Shown in pieces: positions 56,833 to 64,000 of a stretch of 64,000 nt of DNA. The notes beneath the pieces were generated by a model. The model saw only the letters and a list, made by a program, of their open reading frames with translations, did not search any database and had not been told where the DNA came from. Each line of letters opens with the position of its first letter. Position 1 is the first letter of the stretch. The position numbers and the translations under genes are program-made. Source of the DNA: Comamonadaceae bacterium OS-1 (GTDB taxonomy: Bacteria; Pseudomonadota; Gammaproteobacteria; Burkholderiales; Burkholderiaceae_C); contig AP026969.1 of assembly GCA_027923965.1 (NCBI GenBank), positions 62,001 through 126,000 on the forward strand. The letters are read 5' to 3'.

Positions 56833-57535
56833 AGCATCTGCTGACCATGTGGTGAAGCTGCTTCGGCAGATGATGAACAAGGCCGTGGAATGGGAGGTGA
56901 TTGCCGTTAGCCCCATCGCACGTATCAAACTGTTCAATGCTGACAACCGGCTGGAGCACTACATGGACTTGGAACAGCTACAGCGCCTGTTGAATGTCTT
57001 GCAGGTTGATGACAATCGGTCCGTGTGCAATGTGGCGTTGTTCTTACTTTGTACGGGTGCCCGACTGAACGAAGCGCTGGATGCTACATGGGACCAAGTT
57101 GACACGCAATCACGGGTATGGCGTATTTCTGCTGCGACCAGCAAGAGCAAGCGGGTTCGGTCGGTACCACTCAACGATAGTGCCATCGAGTTGTTGGGTG
57201 TCCTGAGAAATCAAGACCCTGATCGGGAGCATCCACACCTGTTCATCAGCGGCAGAACTGGTGAGCGTCTTGGCCATGTCCACAAGGTGTGGGATCGGAT
57301 CAGGATCAAGGCGGCGCTACCTAAGCTACGGTTGCACGATCTTCGGCACCAATTTGCATCGTTCTTGGTCAACAACGGACGTAGCCTGTACGAGGTGCAA
57401 AAGATCCTGGGCCATTCAAGCCACTCCGTGACGGAGCGCTATGCCCACCTGAGTTCCGCGTCGTTGATGGATGCGGCCAACAGTGCATCGGTGATGATCA
57501 AGGGTGCAATGCCCCAGGTCCTGACGCCAGGGTAA
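56833..57535 (+). pseudogene. Tyrosine integrase, 3' part with the catalytic domain
   Basis: Continues the integrase after the IS. With the 5' part it makes 400 residues, typical for P4-like integrases. Catalytic residues in the joined numbering: R244 (CTGARLNEAL), H335-x2-R338 (LHDLRHQFASF), H361 (ILGHSS) and Y370 (VTERYAHL). All are present, so only the IS inactivates the gene. Internal GTG codons near 56849 could express a catalytic-domain fragment, but without the DNA-binding arm. Confidence 0.93.
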
Positions 57536-57542
57536 GGAGATC

Positions 57543-57571
57543 GTGGGGGCCTTTCTAAGAGGGGCTCCCAC
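57543..57571 (+). terminator. Hairpin after the integrase gene
   Basis: GTGGGGGCC with GGCTCCCAC (57543-57551 and 57563-57571), one mismatch, no T-run. Seven bases after the integrase stop. The rest of the gap to 57834 has no convincing gene. Confidence 0.5.
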
Positions 57572-57834
57572 ACCTCCCTGTCTGGTGAGGTGATCTCATT
57601 TCTCTTTTTTTCGACTTTCAGGATGCTTGCTTGTGTCGTGCATGACCTCTCGTCGTTCATGCTCGCGGTAAATAGAAGCAGGAAGTGCCTCTTGGCGGGA
57701 CCGGCGCTGGCGTTCAGAATGCTTCTGCTCTGCTGCGTTTCTGTTTCAGCGCCTCTGTACCTGTTGCCTGCATCGGTAATAGTTAAAGGGTATTAGGCGA
57801 GCCACTCTTAAATGAATTTTTAGAAAAGGTCGGT

Positions 57835-59697
57835 ATGTTTGATATCGCAGGAATTCTTAAATTTGTAAATGATTCTGGAATTGGAAAAATAATTGGCGGA
57901 GCTATCAGTAAGATCAACAAAGAAACGCCTCTGGCAAAGGAACTCTCCTTTCATCGCAGCTCTTTCGTTAATGTATCTGCCGAATTTGAAGAACAGGCGA
58001 CGGAGGTTGCAACCTGGTCTGCAGTGATGGAGCAGCAATATGCTGGTAAGTCGCTTAAGTTGGACCGAGGTTATCTAAACTTGGAAATATGGTTGGAACC
58101 ATTTGAAGCTGGAGGTAGCCAAGTTGCACGGAAAAAGTCAACCATATGGGAAATTATTAAAAAGGCTAATCATCATACTGTTTTGCTAGGATGCCCCGGC
58201 ACAGGAAAAACAACAACCCTTAAAGCCATAGCACGTGCTTTATTGATGGGTGATCGGAAGGTCGCAAATTTTTATCCTATACCAATTCTTATTCCATTAA
58301 GGGAAAAAACTTCCGGACAATCACTTTTCAGTGCACTTCTACTTTACATTGGTGTCGAAACGTCTGCTCCACCTAATTTCTTTGAAAAACCGGATGCGAT
58401 AGCTTCATTTCAAAAAGCGCAACTAAAGGTTTTGGCTCAAATTCTTAATGAGGAAAAATTTATATTAATTCTGGATGGTTACGATGAATTGCCTTTAGAG
58501 GAGAAAAGGGCCTTTGCGGGGGAATTTCAATCTCTCACAAAAAATGTTACTCGATCCTTAATTATCCTCACTTCAAGAACGGCGGATTTTAGTTATTCTT
58601 CGGTAAATACAGAGGCTTATGAAATTGCCACATTGTCGCTTGAGCAGATTCACCGATTTGTAGATAATTTCTTTGCTGACTCACCTGATCTAGCTAAAGA
58701 CGCGAAAGAAGAGATTGTTGAAAGAAAATTACTTGGTGCAGATGCGATACCGTTGACACTTATTTATCTTTGTTTGATTTATCGTCACCACGGAAAGCTG
58801 TTCAATTCTCGTCGATAGATTTACGACAAGATACTAGAGTTGCTTTTGGAGGAGTGGGATAGAGCACGCAGAGTTAGGCGGCCATCCCAGTTTTTGACTT
58901 TTGATATCCAAGACAAGAAGAGATTTCTTCGTCAGCTGGCATTCGAGCTTTCAAGTAAAACGGCTGCATCGTTTTTCCCAACTGATCTGGTGTCCGAGGT
59001 GTTTGAAAAAATATCTTCTGGATTTGAAGGAATAGAAGGTGAAGACATGAGGGAGCTATTTCGTGAGTTGGAAACTCATACGGGCCTTTTTTTGTATGCA
59101 GGTCATGGCTACGAGTTTCAACACAAAACAATGCAGGAATTTTTATTTGCATTACACCTATATGAGTTTCCCGTAGTGCCAACTGATGAGAGGTTTTTGC
59201 TGTCTCATCCTAATGAACTGGCACTCACGGTCTCTTTCAATGATAATCCAACAATGTATCTGGCCTATCTGGTCATGGAGCGATTCGAATGGTCGTTCTA
59301 TGATGAGGATTTCATTGCTGTATTTTTAGATAGATTAATTTTAGAAGAGGTTAAGTTTCGGATTCATCCGTATCTTGGCATATGTGCGATAAAAATCTAT
59401 GAAGGAATTAGAGGTTATAACGCGCGAGGCAAGCGGTCGCCAAAAGAACTGCTTGCTCACTTTTACCGGCTATTGGAATTGGATAATGCAATTGGCCGTT
59501 CACTTGCTCAGCTACAAAATTCTTACGAGATAGAAGGATTTGATGCGAAGAAAAAAAGTATTCGCTTGCGTTGGCATCGGCCTGTGGATTCCGCATTAAA
59601 TTATCGTGAGCCGAAGGAGCTTAATGCTCCCTGGGATTTTATTGGCTACCTAGCTCCAGATGGAGTAGGGTCTCTAAATCGCCTATCTGACGATTAA
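57835..59697 (+). pseudogene. NACHT-domain NTPase gene with an in-frame amber stop
   Basis: ATG at 57835 (AAAAGG upstream), one frame to 59697, interrupted only by TAG at 58816-58818 (codon 328). Before the stop: an N-terminal helical region (1-110), Walker A GCPGTGKTTT (119-128), extended Walker B LILDGYDEL (211-219), sensor LTSRTADF. After the stop the frame goes on as IYDKILELLLEEWD and a C-terminal helical domain of about 290 residues, including FQHKTMQEFLFALHLYEF, a usual NACHT feature. Bacterial NACHT proteins are known antiphage STAND-type sensors. The intact product would be 620 residues. Either a nonsense pseudogene, a suppressible gene, or two-part expression. Confidence 0.87.
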
Positions 59698-59757
59698 ATA
59701 TCAGGGGGCGAGGTTGAAGTGAAGGTTTACCTAGGGCGATTTATTCAGAGTTATTTA

Positions 59758-60324
59758 TTATTCACTGCGGAAAATTGATCTTTGGGAACCTTGGTGATCT
59801 GAAATTGCTACTTTTTTCGAAGTAATATGAGCGATGAGAGGATCTGTAATGGCATGGTAAATCTGGCCCGTTGAGTCAATTGGTTGAAAATGCGCGTCAA
59901 TCATTATTTTTCTTGTTGCCTCTCCATCAAACTCAGAAATTTTCGATTGTTGGGTCGGTAGATTGCCGCGAAGATGCATGTTTTCCGATTTCATATGCCC
60001 GGAAAAAGTGAGAACAAGGATTCCTCCTTTCTCTATCACCACGGGAAGAGATGGGCGAACCTCTATTTCTGAGAGCGGATTGTCTGCCACCAATTCGTTA
60101 GCATTTGAACGCATCAGTAGCATGGCTGATTGAACAAGTGCCGGTTTGTTGCCATTATTTAGTAGTGCTACTTGATACATCATTTCGCCACCGAGTGGAT
60201 CGGCTTCAAGAACGACTGCTTCAAGTCTATCTTCTCGCCGAAATTCCGTGAGATAGAGCGTGAATGCCGCGACAATAAGCGCGCAAGCACTAATGGCCAG
60301 CGTAGATTTTTCGCCATTTGTCAT
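59758..60324 (-). CDS. Hypothetical single-helix membrane-anchored protein
   Basis: 188 residues from the ATG at 60324 (weak ribosome site; longer starts up to 60483 overlap the upstream gene). N-terminal anchor (TLAISACALIVAAFTLYL) then a beta-rich soluble domain (EAVVLEADPLGGEMMYQVAL, PVVIEKGGILVLTFSGH). Last in a minus-strand set of four membrane-associated genes, converging on the NACHT gene. No family recognised. Confidence 0.65.
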   Translation of the reverse strand: MTNGEKSTLAISACALIVAAFTLYLTEFRREDRLEAVVLEADPLGGEMMYQVALLNNGNKPALVQSAMLLMRSNANELVADNPLSEIEVRPSLPVVIEKGGILVLTFSGHMKSENMHLRGNLPTQQSKISEFDGEATRKIMIDAHFQPIDSTGQIYHAITDPLIAHITSKKVAISDHQGSQRSIFRSE

Positions 60325-60430
60325 GAGGCTAATAGATTTGAATGGTCTATTTCGTTGAATAATATCCTTGCGGAGTCTAATTGGTTTTTGCAGATTAAAG
60401 GCGGGTGTGCTATAAGTTGTGCATAAAAAT

Positions 60431-60850
60431 TCAGGGTGTGGTTCTGTATATGTATGCACCATAAACGAAGCAAAGAACACCACTGATCAAAAATACCCCC
60501 ATAAGCCAAAATTGGATGCGCGGAAAAAGGATCACCCTATAGCTCCTATTTATTGCATTTTGCGTGAGGCGAGCAACTGTCCATTGATAAGTTATTGACA
60601 GGCCAATGGAGAGGACTAAAAGTATCCAGCAGGCAATATGCCAACCTGACAGAATTTCAGTCACCTTTTGATTCTTGGAAATTCCGGTTACTTTTTCCAT
60701 AAAAAATACAGGTAGAAAAAGTGCCGCCATTGCTAGCTTACTTGTTTCCTTTGCGGAGTCATTCCATGTTGCCATCAATTTTAAGTAGCGATCAATTTCT
60801 TTGTTCGCTTTCTCGTCTGGTGTCGCTTCATTGTTTCCGGTGGTTCCCAT
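60431..60850 (-). CDS. Hypothetical three-to-four-helix membrane protein
   Basis: 139 residues with an excellent ribosome site (AGGAG before the ATG at 60850). A charged N-terminal 38 residues, then helices at about 40-55, 66-88 and 112-136. Such short multi-helix proteins often serve as membrane effectors in bacterial immune systems, but nothing in this sequence proves it. Precedes the anchored protein gene. Confidence 0.72.
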   Translation of the reverse strand: MGTTGNNEATPDEKANKEIDRYLKLMATWNDSAKETSKLAMAALFLPVFFMEKVTGISKNQKVTEILSGWHIACWILLVLSIGLSITYQWTVARLTQNAINRSYRVILFPRIQFWLMGVFLISGVLCFVYGAYIYRTTP

Positions 60851-61082
60851 TTGTTTCTCCTAGAAAAATACCGGCGGCTGCAAGTCAGCCTTTGTGATGT
60901 TGATAGCTACGTTAGAAATCTACGATGTTATCGTAGGAGGTAGATTGAAATTTAAAAATATTTTTTCTAACCACCACCCGGTTTCCCGAACCTCACGTGG
61001 GCAACTCCACCGTTCGCCTGCAGGCTAGCCCGCGCTGTCGAAAAGGTTCTTTGGAATGGATGATGTCTCTATATCAAATTAA
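60851..61082. other. Gap with a GC-rich patch inside AT-rich island DNA
   Basis: The segment about 60968-61045 is clearly richer in GC than its surroundings and contains the perfect palindrome GCCTGCAGGC (61016-61025). It separates the MinD-like gene from the two genes downstream. Could be a promoter or a scar of an earlier insertion; no gene. Confidence 0.45.
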
Positions 61083-62576
61083 TCATTGATTTAGAAGCCA
61101 AGCTAGAATAATTATTAGAAATAATCTAATTGCCATTTCTGGTGATTTGGGGCGAAATAGTATTGTTCGGATAGATCTTAATATGAAAACTAGAGAAAAT
61201 AAGAGTAGATAAAACCTAGCGGACCAAGTTATGGTGGAGAACGCCAGGAAAAGCCATTTCATTAACGCTATGTATGCTTCTTTAGGCATTATTCCGCCTA
61301 ATAATGGTGCTAAATGTAGTAGGTCGTTTTCCGCTGCCCCGTCTTCAAAAGTAAGTAATGTTAAAAAGACTGTTCCAATAATTATAACGAGAATGCAAAA
61401 AATTATTCTGAATAATTTTTTACTCCTAAGTCCTGTTGATAGTATTCCGGAGAGTTCGCTGTCGCACTCTAATAGCGAATTTGTGACGTATGCCAGAACG
61501 CCCCAAAATGCTAGCGCCAAAAATATAGAATATGTCGCGCCAACTGTTGCTACGACGTCCTCTATCCTTATGTCTATGTAATGCTGAATTAATGTTGTTA
61601 AAATTGGAAAAGCAATATTTAGGAGTGCTGCGGCCACAATTATACCTGTGGTCATCATTAAAGTCCTCATTGGTATGAGTGCATTTAAGAACCCAGAAAA
61701 TGGAACGCTTCTTGGCGTATAAATAAATTTAAAAAATTTATTTACGAATTTAGTTTCTGGCGATAATAAATCCGTGGAATGTGATTTGAAAAGAGTTGCC
61801 GTTAGTATGCGAATTTTCTCTACTGCAGAAGAGTACATTGCTTGCTTTGTCGGCAGCAGTTCATCTAAGGATGCAATCGAAATGGTGTCGTCTGCGGGTA
61901 TTACTGCAATTGGTGGATTATTTTTAAATGTCTCTCCTAAGTATTTCCTAGACCAATGAGTTAAAAGCGTGGTTGTGAAGCCTTGTCCGACTCTATTGAA
62001 AATAAGGTGAAATTTTCTCTCATTACTTTTCTCTATTTCTTGGACGCTTGTAAAACTATTTATTAGCTGTCTTGTGCCGAAAAAGGTAATTAATTCAGGA
62101 ATGCATACTATTAATATATTTTTGGCAATGGCAACTGCGGTCCTTGATATAGAATCGGCGCTTCCATGGCAGTCAATTATTGCAACTCTAGCATTGCAGT
62201 CAAGAATGGATTTGTTAATTATTGCGGATATTGCTTCGAAAATTTCTTCGGGTGATACATTCTCTAATTGATGAATTCCGGTGATGTCGATTTGTGGTGC
62301 AATAAGGCAGTAAATGTTGTCGCTAATTTTTTGAATTTTAGAGAATTCATTTAAAATGTGAAGACGGTCGTCGTTGAATTCTGTAAATTTTTTATTTGGT
62401 AGACATTCGCCATGATCTCCAATTAGTTCACTCAGACCGCGGTTTAAGAAATCTAAATCAATCAGTAATACAGGGGAGCCAGATGTGGATATTATCTGGG
62501 CTAGGCCAATAGCAAGAGTGGTTTTCCCAACTCCTCCTTTCCCGCTGGTAATCGCAATGATTTCGCATTGTTTCAT
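61083..62576 (-). CDS. MinD/ParA-type ATPase fused to a multi-helix membrane domain
   Basis: 497 residues from the ATG at 62576, chosen because the ATPase fold begins right there (MKQCEIIAIT). Deviant Walker A SGKGGVGKTT (11-20), switch I LLIDLDFLNRGLSELIG, a Walker B-like ARVAIIDCHGSAD, and IFNRVGQG downstream. From about residue 300 come some five or six hydrophobic helices (RTLMMTTGIIVAAALLNIAF, TYSIFLALAFWGVLAYVTNS, FRIIFCILVIIIGTVFLTLL). A MinD-type ATPase covalently joined to a large membrane domain is uncommon; I do not recognise a named family. Central gene of the set. Confidence 0.85.
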   Translation of the reverse strand: MKQCEIIAITSGKGGVGKTTLAIGLAQIISTSGSPVLLIDLDFLNRGLSELIGDHGECLPNKKFTEFNDDRLHILNEFSKIQKISDNIYCLIAPQIDITGIHQLENVSPEEIFEAISAIINKSILDCNARVAIIDCHGSADSISRTAVAIAKNILIVCIPELITFFGTRQLINSFTSVQEIEKSNERKFHLIFNRVGQGFTTTLLTHWSRKYLGETFKNNPPIAVIPADDTISIASLDELLPTKQAMYSSAVEKIRILTATLFKSHSTDLLSPETKFVNKFFKFIYTPRSVPFSGFLNALIPMRTLMMTTGIIVAAALLNIAFPILTTLIQHYIDIRIEDVVATVGATYSIFLALAFWGVLAYVTNSLLECDSELSGILSTGLRSKKLFRIIFCILVIIIGTVFLTLLTFEDGAAENDLLHLAPLLGGIMPKEAYIALMKWLFLAFSTITWSARFYLLLFSLVFILRSIRTILFRPKSPEMAIRLFLIIILAWLLNQ

Positions 62577-62602
62577 AGTTGGTCTGCAATCGATATAGTG
62601 CC

Positions 62603-63013
62603 CTATAGGCGTCGAGTAAACTCTTTGTTGAGATTGCTCGGTCCTTTTGACATGCAAAATGTAGGGTTAAAGCCGCTTATGCATTGTAGGGCGACATATC
62701 CAAGTATTAAAATTATAAACAGGACTTTTAATGTATTGGATATTATGTGACTAGAGTCACTGCTAGAGTTGGCCATTGAAAAAACTGACCATCCAATTAA
62801 AAAGACAACGGCAGCCCTAAGGCAGGCACTCGCACATGGAGATGCATCCTCTACGGTTTCCAATATCTTTAGAAGAGTTCGTTCATATGGCACCGCTCTT
62901 AGGGTTGTTGGCTGTGTTTTTGTGGCTGTAGTTTTATTCGGTCCGACCGCTTGTTTTCTTCCAGGTAACTTTTTACCATCGCCTGGGTCTTCATTAGCTT
63001 GAGGGGTGGTCAC
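62603..63013 (-). CDS. Hypothetical two-helix membrane protein
   Basis: 136 residues from a GTG at 63013 with a poor ribosome site. A polar N-terminus of about 60 residues with Lys/Thr/Pro stretches, then two helices (AAVVFLIGWSVFSM, VLFIILILGYVALQC) and a short basic tail. It ends 26 bases before the MinD-like gene, and is probably the first gene of that unit. Confidence 0.65.
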   Translation of the reverse strand: MTTPQANEDPGDGKKLPGRKQAVGPNKTTATKTQPTTLRAVPYERTLLKILETVEDASPCASACLRAAVVFLIGWSVFSMANSSSDSSHIISNTLKVLFIILILGYVALQCISGFNPTFCMSKGPSNLNKEFTRRL

Positions 63014-63818
63014 TATGGTGCCAATCTATCTTTTGATTAATAGATATGAGATTTTTAAATAATTTCTCACGTGATCATTTTTGAAGATGATTTATTGGAT
63101 TCTTTTGCGGATCATGGTGCATCCACAATATTAAGGATGTTTTTTTGGAAGACATCGATTAGTGACTTGTATGTTTCTTTACCTCGCTTCACAAGTGGCA
63201 TGAGTGATGAATGATGTTTTTTTTAGTCCATGCCCGAATGAATTTTGGTGTTTGACTAAGATGTCCTTACTAGTCTGGAGGTTTGGAGCATGTCGGGATA
63301 TCCGCGTTTGGACATTCCAATTGAGTTTGCCCATGCCAAACGGTGCTTTCTAGCGGCTCAAGACGCTGCGCCCGGCAAGTGGCTTGCCGCAAGCGACTGC
63401 CGTAATGATTCGGGCGCTGCTGGCCCTTTACCGTTCTTGACTGCATTTAGCGGATCGTCATTTGCGCTGTGAACTTCAAAGAGTTCATTCTTAGATGCTG
63501 TGCAGTGTTTATTGCGTCAACAATCTACGGGCTTGAGGGTCTGTAGGTCACATAGCACGTCGGATAAAACTGAGGCGTGTGAGGCTGCTGGTTGACCGCT
63601 TACTGGTGCGTCAAAGTCAGTTTTGCCGATCATTCGGTTTCGGTTCGGCTGATCAGGCGTAACTCGTTGATCTGCATGGAAAAAAACCCCTGTCAAAAAG
63701 CAAGGGCTTCATAACAGTTCGGTATACGTTCGGTTCTAAGGCCTAAAGGGTGGTGGGGGCGGAAGAAATCCTTTAAATTCATGGGCTTAAGGAGGCCTGG
63801 AAGCTGGGCTCCCTTGTT
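63014..63818. other. Gene-poor right end of the island
   Basis: About 800 bases. The left part (63014-63280) is AT-rich and presumably holds the promoter of the minus-strand unit. The frame at 63290-63472 has a fair ribosome site but composition and length give no support. At about 63680-63705 a weak stem is followed on the minus strand by a T-run. No integrase gene lies next to attR. Confidence 0.5.
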
Positions 63819-63865
63819 CTCATAATCCTTTGGTCGAGTGTTCAAGTCACTCACGTCCTACCATT
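63819..63865 (+). repeat. attR: 47-bp direct repeat
   Basis: Exact copy of 42795-42841, without the 5' half of the tRNA, so it is not a functional tRNA gene. GC-rich core sequence resumes after it, up to the window end, with no complete gene in the remaining 135 bases. Confidence 0.95.
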
Positions 63866-64000
63866 CCAATTTATAACCCGGCGCGTTTCTCGTGCCCTGG
63901 TTTCAGCGGGGGGTGAGCCCATCAGCGGTGTCAAGCTTCACCATCGCGATCCGCACCATCACCCCTCCCGCGCAGCACAAAAACTGAACTGGTCCCGCCC

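Larger units (their letters stand above)
42795..63865 (+). mobile_element. Integrated genomic island of about 21 kb at the CAT tRNA gene
   Basis: Bounded by perfect 47-bp direct repeats (attL 42795-42841, attR 63819-63865), giving 21,024 bp for element plus one att copy. Content differs from the core: much lower GC, genes without core function, two integrase genes (one a C-terminal scrap, one IS-interrupted), a P4/D5-type helicase with iterons, an antirestriction gene and a NACHT NTPase. No capsid, tail or conjugation genes are present, so it is not an intact prophage or self-transmissible ICE; a mobilisable or satellite-like element is the better description. Because no integrase is intact, it is probably fixed unless helped in trans. 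Confidence 0.9.

Noticed and set aside
57590..57796. 68-codon hydrophobic frame before the NACHT gene
   Set aside because: No ribosome site, mixed composition, not supported by context.
61016..61025. Integron attC site around the GCCTGCAGGC palindrome
   Set aside because: The core sites expected at both ends of an attC are missing and no integron integrase is nearby.
63290..63472. 60-codon frame with GGAGG upstream near the right end
   Set aside because: The ribosome site is good but the protein has no features and I could not link it to neighbours; left as unassigned.
42842..63818. Whole island as an intact prophage or conjugative element
   Set aside because: No capsid, terminase, tail, lysis, relaxase or type IV secretion genes are present.

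Overview
The window is a GC-rich betaproteobacterial chromosome segment, most likely from the family Comamonadaceae (Rhodoferax/Acidovorax relatives). This rests on gene order (pilS-pilR-ampD beside a YpjD-like gene and ffh; TPR-lolB-ispE-tRNA-Gln-prs-rplY-pth; mutM-dynamin-mutY; rapZ-recN-nadK-hrcA), an Ala/Lys-rich H1-like protein beside nrdB, and protein similarity judged by eye. No database search was possible.

Core, 1-42.76 kb. 1-6.1 kb: end of a DUF3426 zinc-ribbon membrane protein, an H1-like protein and nrdAB with a paired NrdR-box promoter. 6.3-11.1 kb: ampD, pilR, pilS, a PP0621-type small protein and a YpjD/CcsA-like membrane protein, tightly packed with 4-base stop/start overlaps. 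11.2-17.9 kb: ffh and three chemoreceptors in tandem. 18-24 kb: a zinc metalloprotease lipoprotein, a DTW-domain tRNA-modifying enzyme, a ccdAB toxin-antitoxin pair and priA. 24.3-30.9 kb: hemE, a CoA-binding protein, thiL-apaG, rpe, a YfhL-like ferredoxin, pth, rplY and prs. 31-42.7 kb: tRNA-Gln, ispE-lolB-TPR, mutM, a dynamin-like GTPase, mutY, rapZ-recN-nadK and hrcA. A short two-hairpin repeat occurs about ten times in this core, between genes, at gene ends and inside four reading frames. I found none in the island.

Island, 42.84-63.87 kb. A CAT-anticodon tRNA gene at 42763-42839 is followed by about 21 kb of mostly AT-richer accessory DNA. The island ends in a perfect 47-bp copy of the tRNA 3' half (63819-63865), so it is an integrated element bounded by attL and attR. 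Next to attL lies a roughly 60-codon C-terminal scrap of a tyrosine integrase, then DUF4145, DUF2971 and an unknown gene, an XRE regulator with palindromic operators, and a set of small membrane-protein genes. The middle module (48.8-57.5 kb) holds small plasmid-like genes, an ArdB/KlcA antirestriction protein, three iterons with hairpins, a superfamily-3 (P4/D5-type) helicase, and a second integrase gene cut in two by an intact 2,498-bp IS21-family element. Removing the IS and one copy of its 6-bp target duplication restores a 400-residue integrase with all catalytic residues.

The right module (57.8-63.0 kb) holds a bacterial NACHT NTPase gene broken by one in-frame TAG, facing a minus-strand set of four membrane-associated genes centred on a MinD/ParA-type ATPase fused to a multi-helix membrane domain. 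The island therefore looks like a composite, partly decayed mobile element carrying a defence-type cargo. The MinD-membrane cassette is the best candidate for an undescribed system.
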